From assembly GCA_963693305.1 (NCBI GenBank), contig OY855906.1, positions 10,958,102 through 11,022,101 on the forward strand: 64,000 nucleotides of DNA, read 5' to 3'. Position numbers and translations under genes: made by a program. Shown one piece after another: positions 20,201 through 33,515 of this stretch. The first letter of the stretch is position 1. The number at the start of each line of letters is the position of its first letter. This DNA is from Meandrina meandrites. Its lineage: Eukaryota > Cnidaria > Anthozoa > Scleractinia > Meandrinidae. The notes beneath the pieces were generated by a model that was not told the origin of the DNA, did no database searches, and worked only from the letters and a program-made list of their open reading frames with translations.

Positions 20201-21939
20201 AAATCAAACACAACATTCCTAACCTTTCATCATTCTATTATGTCTCTGGGAAATTCAGCTCAGTCGCACCCAAAACAGCTGAGACATAAGTGATTTAAAA
20301 GATGTAGGGCAAGCAAAATTTTGCCTTCTGAAACTGCTGAAGGTAATTTTACAGATTTTCATTAAAACTACTTGGGGCGATTCAATACGATTTCGCTTGA
20401 CCGCATAAATTTCACAATTTTGATGGCATCGAAAATGGCAGAGGCTGACCAGGGTTCATTAACTGGAATTTCCAGAGGGGTGGGGCATGGATATTTTCTG
20501 GAACGACACAATGGCCTCACACACACACACACACACACAAAAAAACAATTGCCATCCTAACTAAGGGGTGCTTTCAACAATGCATTTCTTTTAGTTGTTT
20601 ATTAGCTGGTATTGTAATGATTTCCCGAGGTAATCAGCCCCTTTTTTATAACCACGCCTTGTGAATATCACACCATTCGATGATGACCAGTTTACTTTTT
20701 CTTGCAAAATATTATTCCTCACCTAAGTTTGTTTTTCACTCTGGCTTGTAATGATTAGCCATAAATTTAGTTTTTCCACTGCCCCACTTGATCCCTGGCA
20801 GCTTCCTCCACAAAACGATGTGTTGTTTACGTCCATACTAATTCTAGAAATATTTTTTATTTGGCTGAGCCATAGTTAATAGCTGAGCAAAGCCAAAGAC
20901 AATAAAAGTGCAGATCCTAGCAGTATGCAGAAATCAATCTCACCACAAATCTCCGTGGAGCTGAGTTGTTAGAGCTTCCAACTGGTGTGTGGAAGGTCTA
21001 GGGTTTGATCCTGGTCTTCAGGGACTCAGATTTTTCTTTGTGCCACACTCATGACAACAGAATTGATATCTTTCCCGTGATTTAGATCTTATTAATATAG
21101 CAAATTGTGGTATTCTCTTGCAACAATGTGTGGTTCCAGAAAATATCCACACTCCCCCATAGAAGGGATTGGAAATTCCAGGGAGGAGGGGGGGTCTCAA
21201 AGACCCAAAAATATTAAAGGAATGTATGAAGCTAAATTGGAATTTCCGGAGGGGTGGGGGTGGAGGGGTCATAGGGCAAATCCCTTCCCTGGGGTGTATG
21301 GATATTTTCTGGAACCAAACAATATATCATATTAGTTATTACCATGCTGCCTTTTCTCAGCCAGCTTTTCCTGAAACACCTTTTATTAGCTTCCCCTTCA
21401 GTTCTTTCAATATGCCCTCTTTCATTATATTCATGAAGTTACATCATCATAATGGATGAAGAAAGAACACATGTAAGTTGGAGGTGTGGTGGCCATACCC
21501 AGTGTTTGAATTGCCCTTGTGTTGTCTGTTCTAAGGTAAGCCATGACACTTTACATTCACAATGATTCAGATGTAAAAACAGGCATTAATTAAGAGACAA
21601 ATTTTGGGGAAAAAATTTGACAAAACAATGGGAGTCAAGTAGTCTTTGTTGGGGGGGGGGGGGGGGGGAGTGCCAATATTCCTACCAATTAATACTCACA
21701 CTGTTTCTTGTCATCAAGTGAGTTATGAGGACTCAATCTAGATAGAATGCTGATGAATGACTTGGATGTTAACTTGTTTGTCCTTTGTTCAAGATAAGCA
21801 GATGCCACTTTAGGCATAATTGGATTGGTAGATATCTCTGGTATGTCCAGGAACTGCTTGAGTGATATGCCACCATTTCTGTCATCAGGATCGTAGCGTG
21901 CAAACCTCTTCAACAGCTTTGATATCTCTTTTGCAGTGA
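17258..21939 (-). CDS. Calcineurin-B/CIB-like EF-hand protein (N-terminal exon not found)
   Basis: Three joined exons are readable: 21939-21700, 19514-19330 and 17314-17258 (stop TAA). Phases agree (CAG T|TT giving KKQFAFQLLD, then phase 0). The first listed exon begins in phase, completing a codon after a missing upstream exon. The order matches the family: AKEISKLLKRFARYD, ISLKQFLDIPEISTNP, then EF-hand 3 with the canonical loop DTDNDGHLSYSE, then EF-hand 4 with a degenerate loop, and a short tail ELFTVELQLP. About 160 residues are seen; the family is usually 170-200, so only some 20-30 are missing. Only EF3 looks competent for calcium. Such proteins are small cytosolic calcium sensors or regulators. 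The exact family member is uncertain. Confidence 0.75.
18684..18766. repeat. Perfect 23-bp stem hairpin in an EF-hand gene intron
   Basis: GGTTTCAGAGCCACCTTAAA plus TTT (18701-18723) pairs exactly with 18728-18750 across the 4-nt loop TCGG. Weaker pairing extends out to AAAATTTCTAT / ATAGAAATTTT. It is probably the junction of a foldback MITE. Confidence 0.8.
18885..19232. mobile_element. Foldback element, copy 1 (ATGAGTTCGAGTTAG ends)
   Basis: The left arm iterates GAGTTCGAGTTAGAATTTC and the right arm iterates GAAATTTCTAACTCGAACTC, its inverse complement. The centre carries one GCTTGCGGTTAG unit followed by GGTGACACTATGCGTGACCA. Copy 2 at 62619-62933 has the same plan. Confidence 0.75.
20945..21040 (+). 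mobile_element. tRNA-derived SINE
   Basis: It shows a degenerate A box (GAGCTGAGTTGTTAGAGC), an anticodon-arm-like CCAACTGGTGTGTGGAAGG, the B box GGTTTGATCC and the tail GGGACTCAGATTTTTC, shared in inverse orientation with 6575-6634. Confidence 0.6.
21128..21320. mobile_element. 193-bp MITE of the GTGTGGTTCC family, AAT target duplication
   Basis: It starts GTGTGGTTCCAGAAAATATC and ends with the inverse complement GATATTTTCTGGAACCAAAC. AAT flanks it at 21125-21127 and 21321-21323. The 3-bp duplication agrees with the large relative at 9680-11969. Confidence 0.85.
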
Positions 21940-24493
21940 CTGCAGTAAATAAGAAAGTTTCAGTCCACAATTCATTAATACTTATTTTCTCACACATAAC
22001 TAATTACTATGCAACGTCCTGATATTGACAGTTTGCTTGAAGCAACTTGCAATTTTGAATTCTAATTGATCAAGCAAAAATGCCAAGTACTGTTTCAATT
22101 TTGACAAGGTCCACTTTCATTTTTTTGGGGGTGCAAAAATGAAGTAATACTTTGTGTCAAGAAAGGAGAAAATATTACACTTTGTCAACTGTTTATCAAC
22201 AGACTGTGAGAAATAAGTAACAAATATGGTTCAAATTGCTGAACTAGGAACCATGAAAAACATCATGCGCTGCAAATTTTAAGTTTGAAATGTCATTTCC
22301 AGTTTGGCAATTTGAACTCAATCTGTTCCTAACACAGTCTGTTGAACAGGCAGTTATATGAGCAATATTTCCCCACTTTGATACAAAAGTGATATGGGGA
22401 AAATGAAATCCGGGACTTGTCAAAGCTCAAATGGAAGGTAGCAACTTGCTGGAGCAAATTTGAATTGAGAGTAGTTTGGTCTGGAGAATGTTCCAAACAA
22501 ACATTGATCAATATTGGAATATTATTTCTTAGTGCAACATAAAGCACCCAGTTTGACTGTAACTGTGACAAATAAATTTCTTGTATAATAACTAATAATC
22601 AATTAATTCAAATTCAATTAAAAAGGAATTTTTGTTTGATTCATTTATCACCATGGCCCCCCAGCAGTCAAGGACAAGTAGATTCTTGTCTGTTTTACCA
22701 GGAAAGCAACTGACTTTTCATGCTTATTTGTCCAATGGGCAGGCTGCAGGGCACAGGCAAGTTATCTGCCTACTAAATCCCAAAAAGCACTGTCAACTGC
22801 CCTACACAAGCAAAATTTGAAAGCTGCTTGTCTAAATTACAAGCTGGAGTTCAAGTTTTATCTAAGGCCTGCATAACATGCACAATACGTCACATGACAG
22901 ATGTATGCACATACAATTTGAATTTGATTCCAACTCTCTTATTTCATCTTCATTGCCAACTGAAGCTCCTGCCCCCTAAAAGGACAAGAGAAGAAATCTG
23001 CATGTTAATAATTATGTGGCTAGAATAATATTAATAATAATTTACACTGCTGTATAATGTTAACTATTGCGGTTTTCAATAACATGTGAACTCTGAAATT
23101 CAAACTTCGACCAACGGTTTATATTTTTTGCTGCTGTCAATCATCTAAGCAGACCTCTCAGGAAACAGAAGTTCATTTCAGCTGGGTCAAAAGGTCAGGT
23201 CTGTCAGTTGTGATTGGTAGATTTCAATCCATTTTGTTTGTTTCTGTTTTTCAAGGTACATTGGCTGTCGCAATAATTTTTGATTGACGGCAGCGAAAAA
23301 CGCAATCGTGCATGTTATTGAAAGGCGCAATAAAGTGCACCTAACCCCAATTTTCTTTTTTTTTTGCTAAAATGAACCTACTTGTTATTCCAATTAGTTT
23401 GGCGAAAAAAAATTGGGATTTCGTTAAATCCTCGATTTTCGATGTCCCGCTGAAAACACGAAAATGGCCCTAAAAACGATGCCATTTTGTTTCACGGCCG
23501 GTTTTAAAAGAACCCAGGGTCAAGGAGCTGATGACCGGCAATCTCGTCCCCAGAGGCCGCGATCCTTCTGGTCTGTGCCAGGAATTGAAACCTCTGGCCT
23601 AGACTGAAAGCCCGCCAAATAGACCGCCAAATCTCATTGGCTGTTGAAATTTGTTCATTTCAGCCACAGTGTTTGACGCATGCGCAAAATCAAACTGGAA
23701 CCAGAAATTCCTGGTTCCGGTTTTTGAATCGTCCAGAGCCATTGCGTTTCCCGACCGCTGGTCAAATGCAGGCTCTGAGAACGAGATTGAGCTGATGACG
23801 TCTACCCACTCCCAGGAATTTAGTTCAAATAAAAGAGTGAGGCGCTATTGTGTTTGCTTCCTGGGTAGACGTTGTCAGCTCTTTTGATCCAGGCTCCCTA
23901 GTACATGTTATTTGAAGATGAAAAACTTCTTAAGCTGCGTAGCACTTTTTCTTTGTAATAAGTGATGAAAATGTTAAAATAGTACTAAAATCCAGTTAGA
24001 ATCCCTAGAACATGGTTGTTCAACATCTCAATGCGACTTTGGCAGGCTATAACATATAGAGGATTCAACCAAAATTATCCAAAAATATTTTCGCTGAAAT
24101 ACTTTGAGCAACAATTAGATTTATTTCAGTGAAAACCTTTTTGCCAGTTAGGTGCACTTGAACATTCCTGCATTATAAACCTACTTTAACTCTCAACTAC
24201 ACATTGTTTAACCTTCTCTCCTGATTACAAGTTTGCCAATTCAAAACAATTAGTTTTTCTAGCTACATGTCATCAAGATGGTAATTAAAGACACTACCAA
24301 AAGACATGCTCAGTTCAACTTGATTCAAAGTTATTCAATGGTCTGGAGAATGTTTCAAGCCTCATATGAAAATAAGGTTTGAGTAATCAAGGGTAAAAAT
24401 TAGAAAGAAAATAACCAGAAAGGAAAAACCAATTTACTTCCCAGTTAGCAGGAGGTTTGAGCTATCTGGGGTTTGAATTGTCAAGGATAAAAC
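21940..24493. other. Non-coding region upstream of the known EF-hand exons
   Basis: The missing first exon of the EF-hand gene should lie here or further right, but I could not identify it. No other gene or clear repeat is supported. Confidence 0.4.
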
Positions 24494-24653
24494 TACAACA
24501 AATATATGTACTGGCCAAATTCAGGTGAATTTGATTTTGTTTTGGGTAAGAATGAAGTTCCAGTTACCAAGAGTCAACAGCCTGTATTTCCACCAAGATC
24601 AAGGACTAGGTTTAACCTTGGACAGCAACTCACAGAAAATAAAAGAGATGGTG
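24494..24653 (+). repeat. 160-bp direct repeat, left copy, flanking the LINE fragment
   Basis: It runs from ACAACAAATATATGTACTGG to AAAAGAGATGGTG. It recurs at 25904-26062 with a few substitutions, with the LINE fragment between. Confidence 0.8.
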
Positions 24654-24814
24654 CTGTCAGGCTATCCCAATCAAGCTTTAATATTCAGACATCATAAAAT
24701 CTGCAAGACCATTCAGCGACAAACCAATGAGTTGTGCCGGATCTCTTCTAGACCTGGATCAGTAAATAATCTAAAATTATATAAATTTACCACAGACTGA
24801 TGCAAATGGCACAA

Positions 24815-25562
24815 CGACCAAAACCGGTTCCTTTCTTTCGAAATTTTTACGTGCAAATTCGGCGTTTGTTGTACTTTTCTCGATTATGCTGGTGTATGGC
24901 AATTCCTAAAATTTGGAAAAGCGAAATCGTAGGTAATGTCGCAAATGGCGATAACGAACCAGTTCCATCCCTCGACATCTCCTCTACTAAAAAAGCTCAC
25001 ATGATGCTTGCAGAAAGATCTTTTACTCCTCCCATCGTTGAAATCAGTCTCAGAAAGCAGGTGTTGAATGTAACTTCCTTTCAAAGTCACTGTCGAAAAT
25101 AAACTGAGGAGCTTCCAATTTAAACTAATACATAACATCATACCCACTAATCACTCTCTTTATAAAATGAATATTAAAGTTTCACCAAGATGCGAATGCT
25201 GCCTTTTTCCAAACGAAACGCTTATTCACATGCTTTGTGAATGCCCTGACGTTAAAATCTTTTGGAAAGACATAATGATGTGGTGGAATAATAAGCGCTC
25301 CGACAACATCAATCCTAACAATATTGAAATCCTGTACGGTTATAAACCTGAAACTACCTCCTTTTACGCGTTGAACCACTATCTTCTTATCGCTAAATAT
25401 CATGTTTTTCTTGCAAGAAACCAGTCAGAGACTCCGAGTTTAAAGGTCTTTCTTGCCTTACTAGACAGCAAGATTAAATGTGAAAGACAAATGGCCATCA
25501 AAAATTCCAATTACGAAAAATATAGAACAAAATGGACCACTCTCTACAACTGCAATGCATGA
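24815..25562 (+). mobile_element. L1/Tx1-like LINE, 3' end of the reverse-transcriptase ORF (degraded)
   Basis: 25167-25562 encodes a zinc-knuckle (zf-RVT type) tail with CECC, NETLIHMLCECP and IFWKDIMMWW. In frame just upstream are KLRSFQFKLIHNIIPTNHSL and YKMNIKV, typical of L1-like elements. An earlier part in another frame (IWKSEIVG at about 24911) shows at least one frameshift. The ORF stops at 25562. The 5' reverse-transcriptase and endonuclease parts are missing. Confidence 0.8.
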
Positions 25563-26455
25563 ATCACAATAAGTAAGCCTAAATATAAAATAATGAAAGT
25601 TGAGTAAGGTACTTTTTTCCTATTATTGCTTGTGTGTGTGTGCGTGGTGTGTGTGTATGTGTTGTGTTAGCACCTTTTTTTTCTATACCCATTGTATTAG
25701 CTTAAGCTCCGTAAGTTTCGTAGGTACGTTATAGCACTATAGCGACAGTAAGTTTGTTAGTAATTTAATTTGTAAATATTTATGTTAATTAGTGTACCGT
25801 AGATTTGTCCAGTATTGTGTGAAGTAAAACGACCAGTTATTGCCAAAAAAAAATCGCGGTGCTAAGCAACGCTTGGTCACCAGAAATAATTTTCTTCTGG
25901 CTGACAACAAATATATGTACTGGTCAAATTCAGGTGAATTTGATTTTGTTTTGGGTAAGAATGAAGTTCCAGTTACCAAGAGTCAACAGCCTGTATTTGT
26001 ACCAAGATCAAGGCCTAGGTTTAACCTTGGACAGCAACTCACAGAAAATAAAAGAGATGGTGTGTGTGTATGTGTTGTGTTAGCACCTTTTTTTTCTATA
26101 CGCAAATTGTATTAGCTTAAGCTCCGTAAGTTTCGTAGGTACGTTACAGCGCTATAGCGACAATAAGTTTGTTAGTAATTTAATTTGTAAGTATTAATGT
26201 TAATTAGTGTACCATAGATTTGTCCAGTATTGTGTGAAATAAAACGACCAGTTATTGCCAAAAAAAAAATCGCGGTGCTAAGCAACGCTTGGTCACCAGA
26301 AATAATTTTCTTCTGGCCGACAACAAATATATGTTGTAGTATTGTGTGAAATAAAACGACCAGTTATTGCCAAAAAAAAAAAAATCGCGGTGCTAAGCAA
26401 CGCTTGGTCGCCAGAAATAATTTTCTTCTGGCCGACAACAAATATATGTACAACA
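25563..26455 (+). repeat. Amplified LINE 3' tail (three partial tandem copies)
   Basis: A segment running TCGCGGTGCTAAGCAACGCT to GACAACAAATATATG occurs at 25855-25918, 26270-26334 and 26387-26449. The preceding tail (GTGTTAGCACCTTTTTTTTC to AAAACGACCAGTTATTGCC) occurs fully at about 25661 and 26075, and partly at 26336. The second 160-bp flank copy (25904-26062) is embedded here. Confidence 0.8.
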
Positions 26456-29400
26456 AATTTTCTTCTGGCCAAAAAAAGTCAAATTTTAGGTGTCATCTCC
26501 AATGTGCTTTGAGGTGTCGCCTTGAGGTTCTGTGTTATTCATTAATTTGGAAGAAAAAAGGTTCAATACCATCAAACATTCTAGTATGGGACAAATGGCA
26601 AGGACGAATAATTACAATATGTAGACACCTTTATCACAAATGGAAGCAATAAAGCAATGTATCTATAAAAAAAATAAAAAACAACGACCAAAACCAAACA
26701 GTCGTGAAAAAAAAACACTAACGATATATAAAACAAAATTGCCCGATATTTTGGTTTGTAATATAAAACCTCAGGGGCTGAGCGCTTATTGGAGTAAAAT
26801 AAAATATGGTAGTGTAAAAACAAAATATACTACTTGATCCCCCAACCAAAAATAAAAAACACGGAAATTTGCAATTTCATATCCAATCAAAACTCTTTGC
26901 ACATGGAAATTTTAAAAACACTTGGATTGAGTAATATTATTCTTTTTGAAACAAATACGTTTTTCAAATGGCATTGCTTATACTTTTTACCTGACTACAG
27001 CTGGCTTCCAGCAGTACTTTAGAGACCACTTATGTCCAGAATTGACAAATGCCAAAGTAGAGTCATTATTTATTAGATATCATTCAGATAATGGATCTAC
27101 TCAGCACATGGTTAATACAGATTTCATATTTTTTAACTTTGGTTTTCAAGATAGACACAAGAGTCCCAAGTTGATTGAAAATCAAGCCTTACAAAAATAA
27201 CTACAAGAATAAAAAAAAAATGATGTTTATGGATAATCACAAACCAGTGGAATAGATTAAAAATTATAAGAAAAAAAACTCAACTTGCCTGATTATGACA
27301 GTGTTAACTAAATTTTAAAGCTAAAGTTTAGCAGACTTGGATAACCTGAATGGTACATCAAAATAGAGGGATGTCAAAATAAGAAACGCAAAAACAGATT
27401 TGGAAACTCGTGTAAGGAAAAATTGCACTTCAGGACATAATTAGATATAATCCATAAATTTAATGAGATGTTATTTAAATGATGTCAGCTTTCTGGTAAT
27501 AAAATGGCAAGCCTTGGCATCCCCTTGTTAATAACTTCCAATAGGAAACAACGAAGTTAATGTACCTTTTAAAATGCTACATATGGTGCATTACGACAAC
27601 TTACCATTATTTTATGACGACTTACCATAAGAAAGGAGTTGGGTAGGTTGGAAATGCATGATTATGTTTTTTTCACTGATAATAAAATCCACAAAATGAT
27701 AAATGGGAAATAAGATTTCACATTTCCTCTTTTACAAATATCTAAAGAGAATTTTATGCTTTTTGATCTGATAGCACAATTTTCCTGGACTTGAAAATGG
27801 ACTGTAATGTGTAGTTTTGACAAGGACATTTAAAATGGCTTAACATATTGACAAGTTTTATCCTTTGTAGATCCATTAGTTGTCATCCATTAGTTGCCAC
27901 TATCTAAGGAAATATTACAGCAAAATGATCCTTAAGGTCTTAAGATGACAGTGTTGATGATCTATGGAGATCTAAAGAGCCAAATGCCAACCTAAAAAAA
28001 TTCAAAGTCTGTGAGATCACCAATTTTTTGTTTAAAGGTACGTACTTCTTGACCTCAAAAACAGAGTAAAATGAAAGAGCTTCCCCAATTCAGCCAGGAA
28101 AACTCAACAAATACTAACACATTTTCCCCCATACTGACCAAAATAAGTATGAAACAAGTTTTATAAGCGCCTTCTTTTGTACTCAGGAGATTTGGTGACC
28201 CATAATTTAAAGAGACCAGGAGATTTGGTCTTTATTCGAGAGACTTCCAGATAAACCAGGAGAGTTGGGATAGATGAAAATTGTATGCGGCAATCAGAGT
28301 TTTAATGCTTACCATAAAATACCCCAACAGACTGCAAATTTTATTATTTTCCATACCAAACAGTTTTTACTTTAGACTCGTAAACCATGTATTTTCATTA
28401 ACATTTTTTAAGTTTGTGAATTATAAATGAAGAACTACACTGTAAATTTGTCGGGTTTGACAGCTAGGGTATATAAAAAGTGCCCTCCCACTGAACTTTA
28501 GAATAAAGCACCATTTCCAGCTGAGTAAACCAATATTTTTAATTAAAACGAAGAGAAAACTTCCAAGTCCTCGAGTGGTACATTTGTAAATCCTTTTAAG
28601 CAGCTAAAGTTTTAGACATTATGTACAGAAAAATAAGTACTTATGGTAACCGACCGCAAATGTTTATGACCCAGTCTGTCCATCAAATCACAAAGATCCG
28701 CCAGGAAGAATTGTCTTGAAAACCATTATGAGAAAAACACCCCGCTAGAATCACCTGTTTCACTCTATTGTTCAAATAGTCCATTAACTTGTAGCATTAG
28801 CGGCCTGTAAACGCATTGAATTTCTCTTTTCATGTGCAGTTGATTAAATTTCTTGCGCTTTTATCGAACAAAAGTGCAATTTTGACGCGGCTCGAGACCG
28901 AAAGCTTTCTTCGACTTTCGGTAAATCCGCGAAAATTTGCTAAACGGAAAGAAAATTACTATTTTTAGAACCTTGCAGTTCTCGCACCTTTGGCTAATCT
29001 AAAAACAATACACATCTCACTTCTTACCATGGCTGAATAAGCAGAAAACTTTCGTTCCCTCCACGAAGCAAAAACATGGCGGAAAGTTCCCGAAAGGACC
29101 ACCGGAGGGCCCCCACTGGAGGCAAATCTTGTACTCCACTCACTGGGGAGGTGGAGAGGAGAAAATGTCAAAAATTAAATATCTTTCGTCTTGTGAAATT
29201 TCTTGCTAATATTTCGCGAATAATATACACTTCGCAGATAAAATGACAAATTACTGAGTATTAAGAAATATATCTTGATCGAATTTGGCTTTAACAACTG
29301 TTCCCTTGTGTACCCCTTTACTAAAAAAAAACACATGCGCTAAAGTCTTAAAGTGTCCATAAAAACAAAGTGCGGCTGCAAAAGCTCTGAAAATAGGCTT

Positions 29401-30350
29401 TGCTGTATATATAATACAAAATGAAGATGAATTTACATTTTCAAAATAGATTGAAGTAAAACAAAGAAACAGAATTGTTTTGCGTGACCAATAATTATCG
29501 GGCCATGTGTCTTCGCAAAACGTGTGCTTTGCTTTTTATTTACAACCTTTTTGCTTCTCCGACACCACACATGTCACAAAAGCGATATAAATTTGCATTT
29601 ACTTTTGCCGCCTGAAAAGTACTAATTTGCTTTTTAAATGTGTGAATTCAAACGCTGTGTTTACAAGTTGGCACGAGCTTACAGCGACGCACACGGTTTT
29701 GTGGAAGCCCCGACGACCGAAACAATAAGTTGTCTGTACCGCTCGACTGATTGGCCAATGTGACTCTGAGGTGTGAAAACCTCCCAGCTCTTGACGACAG
29801 CCGAGGCACGTCTACACTGTATTCTGGCGTTGCTCAAACATTTTGCTAAAGATTTCACGCGTTCCTGTACTGTTCCATCTAGTCCAGCTTGACCAAGATC
29901 GAACAGTACGATTCTTTCGTGAAGACCGTTTCGTTGTTTTTCGTGACTTCTGGTGAGTACCTTACACGGGCAACTTGTCCAACACGATAAGGGAACTCGC
30001 AAAAACGCATATTCGTCGTTCATTAACACCTCAGCTCTTACCTTGTTCACCATTCAGTACCATTTTGACGAAGCCGTGAAGTCAAGTTCCCTGAAGGTCT
30101 TCCGCCTACTTTGAAAGTAACTGGGGGCGCCGGATCGTGTGTCCGCCACATTAGTTAACTTTTCATACAGCGCACGACTACATAATTTGATAGTAAAATG
30201 ATTTCGTGACGCGAGGTTGGCTCATTAATTCTTGAAATTATCATAACATGATGCTCCTTTCTTCTTCCGATTGACAGGAAAACCGAGCAAGCCTAGAATA
30301 AAACAACCACCGAAGCTAAGAGGATCTTTTATACATACGGAAGCCACAAG
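26456..30350. other. Intergenic region upstream of RIPPLY
   Basis: I see no conserved protein domain and no clear transposon end here. 29030-29160 is a GC-richer island with ATGs on both strands (plus 29075, minus around 29089) and may be a promoter. Coding there is not supported. Confidence 0.4.
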
Positions 30351-33300
30351 ATGAAGTAAGTTCTTTGTTACAGAATTTGTGAATTGCTTAAAAGGAAGGC
30401 AGTGTATTCAAAACAAGGAAACTGATAAACTAATGGGGTATTTCGTGAGCGTTGAATTGATGGTGTACAATGCAAAGAAGGAATTTCACAAAGTACTGTG
30501 TCAACATAGAAATTATGTCGTGTTAAGCCTTGCTGAAAAGAAAGCACGAAAAAAAAAAACTACACGAAGAGAGTTTCAGCCGAAATATTGAAATTTAAAA
30601 TCACTTTCGCTTTCAAAGGGGTTCTTGTGTAGCTGTCATGTTTTGCCGGTGAATAATGCACGAAACACAAAAGCCAATTACTTCTTCATGTATATTCGTC
30701 AAATCAATGGATTTAGCCATTTGCACATATATGTCGACCTTAAATCCATGCGAAGCAACACGCTGCCGGCGTGCCCATAAACTCATCCGTTTTTGATCAT
30801 TTCAGCAAAATTTGGCGCCCATGGGTAGAAACACCGGAAGACCAGCAAAAAAACCGGCGACCTCGATACGCGGTAAGTTCACTGTTTAATTCAATTTCGA
30901 CAGGTTTAAAATTATATTTGTACCTGTAGTTTGCAACCCAACTGCGTTGCAGGTTTATATTTACAGCGGATAAAAAAAACACTTTTCAAATTTATTGAAC
31001 GAAAGTTGTACATTTCGCTGCGGTTTTTACCGCGAAATTTTGTCACGCGCGTTCGTCTCTTTGTTCCCTGTTAGTTTTCAGTTGAACATTCAGATGAAGA
31101 GTAAAGCAAAAAATGACAGCGAGCTTTCGACGTTTTTAATCAGTTTTTTCATCAGTGGCGATTTTTTTTCTTCTACTGCTTTGTTTGAGCAAGTCAGTGC
31201 CGGCGGATTTTACACGAGGACGCGGCCTGCAAAAGCCGAGTCCTTCAATATCTATTCATGGTTTTCTATGAACGAAATTAAATTTGCGTTGAAAAAAATC
31301 ATTGTTATTTTGGATCGAACTTTTCTTTTCTATGTTTCATTGATTTTGGAACTTTAGTAAATGGGACGCAACTGGATCGAACAAATTCACGCTTCTTGTG
31401 CATTGAATGGGAAAAAAAATAAATTGAGAGAGCCTTTCACAATGTCATCAGGGAAGTCCGGGACTTAGAAAATTTTAGGTGACAGAACAATGATCATAAA
31501 TGGCAAAGAAACATTGTTTTCTAGACCTAAACATGGCACACATTAGGTCGATTGAATCAAAATTAAAATAAAGATCATTTATTTTGATAGCCGCGTTTCT
31601 ACAGCGTGTAGGGCCCAAACGACATTCGATTTCCGGACGAAGACGGCCGGAGCATATTGAACATTTTATTTATCGATAGATTTCTACAAAATTTGCCTAT
31701 AGTTGTACATATCCAGACAGTAAATGGTTTGAACCCAGGAGTACATATAAGTATACTATATTCCCAGATTCAGTTACCTTCTAGTAATTCGTAGCGTTTC
31801 TTAATAACGGGTTACATTAGCCTCTTTAAAAGCCACAAATCTGTCTTGAATAGTATATACCAGAACAACTTAGTGCTCTCGGATTGAGCGTCATCGAGTA
31901 AAACTCAGGCCTCCCATTCCTGGTGGCGAAAATTTGCTTAAAATGTTTCATTTCGTTAGTGTGTTTCTCCATTATTAGACTTTGTAGGTTGTGAAAGTTT
32001 TATAATTTGCACGAGAAATAAAACAAGTCTCGTAATGACTGAGAAATATTTAAAGGTGTTCAATGACCAATTTAGAAGCGCTTCGGTGAAAAGTGCTTTT
32101 CAACGGAGTGCTATTGGACTTAAAAACTGAACTTCAAATTAGCCAGTTGTGGAAAAAAAATAATTAAAAAAAGATGGCTTGGATCGATGGCATTGTTGTT
32201 GAAATAGGGTGCATGCAACATCACTGAATGTAGTGAAAAGGGTGAAACAAGAACTTGCATGTCATAAACATTGCGGAAGCCGCCATTTGATGCAGCAGAA
32301 AAAATGCAGATGACACTGAACTTTCTCATGAACTGAAATAAACGGGCATTGGAACGAACTGACTGAAACAGCTTTTGGAACCTAGCGAGAGAAATGGCCA
32401 GAATCACATGAACAAAGAAATTTTGGGTAGTTTTGTTTAAATAGACGGCTGAAACAACAAGCGCCGTAACCACTCATGAAGACGTGGAGGTTTGTTCTCG
32501 ATATTGATCGTTAGTGACGACTTTTAGAGCTAAAACCGTAGAGCTGAGAATGAATGAATTTAATGGAAAGAAATGTTGAGCTATTTACAGTATTAAAAGG
32601 GAGAACTCAACTTTTCAATATACAGTGAATTTGGGCGTCAACGAAATTGAAATTTTTGCCTTTACTGCTAAATTTAATACGAAACATGTCAATATTTTGT
32701 TCAGAAATGTGAACAAACTAAAATCATTTACGAAAAGAAAAAACGAATTTAATAAACCGAGGCACTGACGGCAATATGTGATTTCCCAAAATTAATTTAA
32801 ATAACCCTCTGATGTAAGGCATGTCGAGAAAACTGCGATGGAAATTCCCCACTAACACAAAGCATTGTCACCGAGTTTTGCTGATTTCTTCATTATTACA
32901 GTGTGCAAAGAAAGCCTGAGGCTAGTGGGTTTCCTGTCGGGCAAGCGGATTTTATCAATCACTAGCCTGCTGGGCAAGTAGAATATTAATACCATCGAGA
33001 AAGGCCTTCAGGCTTTAAGCTAACACACAACCGGCTCCAACTTTCCCGAAGGGCAGCCTGGAAAATCTAGCTAGCTATTTTCTTTGGACCTTGCCTAAAA
33101 ACTGCCACTTCGGTTCCCGATAGACAACACTGTTCATTTTTCCTGATGTAATTTTCATCCAAACAAAATGCAAAGAGTCTATCTATGTAGATCTGCCGTC
33201 GCTTACTCAATGATGTTTTTTACTTTTATTCTGAACAGCCCTATGGACAGCCGAATATAGCAGGAAATATTCAGCAGATACCGCAATTTAAACATCCAGT

Positions 33301-33460
33301 CAGGTAACTTCAGCTACGGAGAATCTCAGTAAAACTTGAAGGGGCTTTGTCAGGGATTTTAACAGATTTTTGAACAACTAAAACTTATATTTGTGTCCAA
33401 GGAAACCAAAAAATAATACCCCATTGTTATTAACAATTGCTATATTAGAGCACCGAAAGT

Positions 33461-33515
<55 letters not shown>

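Larger units (their letters stand above)
19515..21699. other. EF-hand gene intron with several repeats
   Basis: It contains a solo end of the GTGTGGTTCC family (about 20475-20509, ending GGAACGACAC then AAT) and a CA microsatellite (20515-20539). It also holds a tRNA-derived SINE, a MITE and a 20-bp G run at 21649-21669. Confidence 0.6.

Noticed and set aside
29075..29244. Plus-strand frame starting MAESSRKDHRRAPTGGK
   Set aside because: It sits in a GC-richer island and could be a first exon, but the sequence after GEVERRK turns AT-rich and no domain or firm donor supports it.
29679..30053. 124-codon minus-strand frame
   Set aside because: No recognisable domain and no splice partners; it is probably chance in a GC-richer promoter region upstream of RIPPLY.
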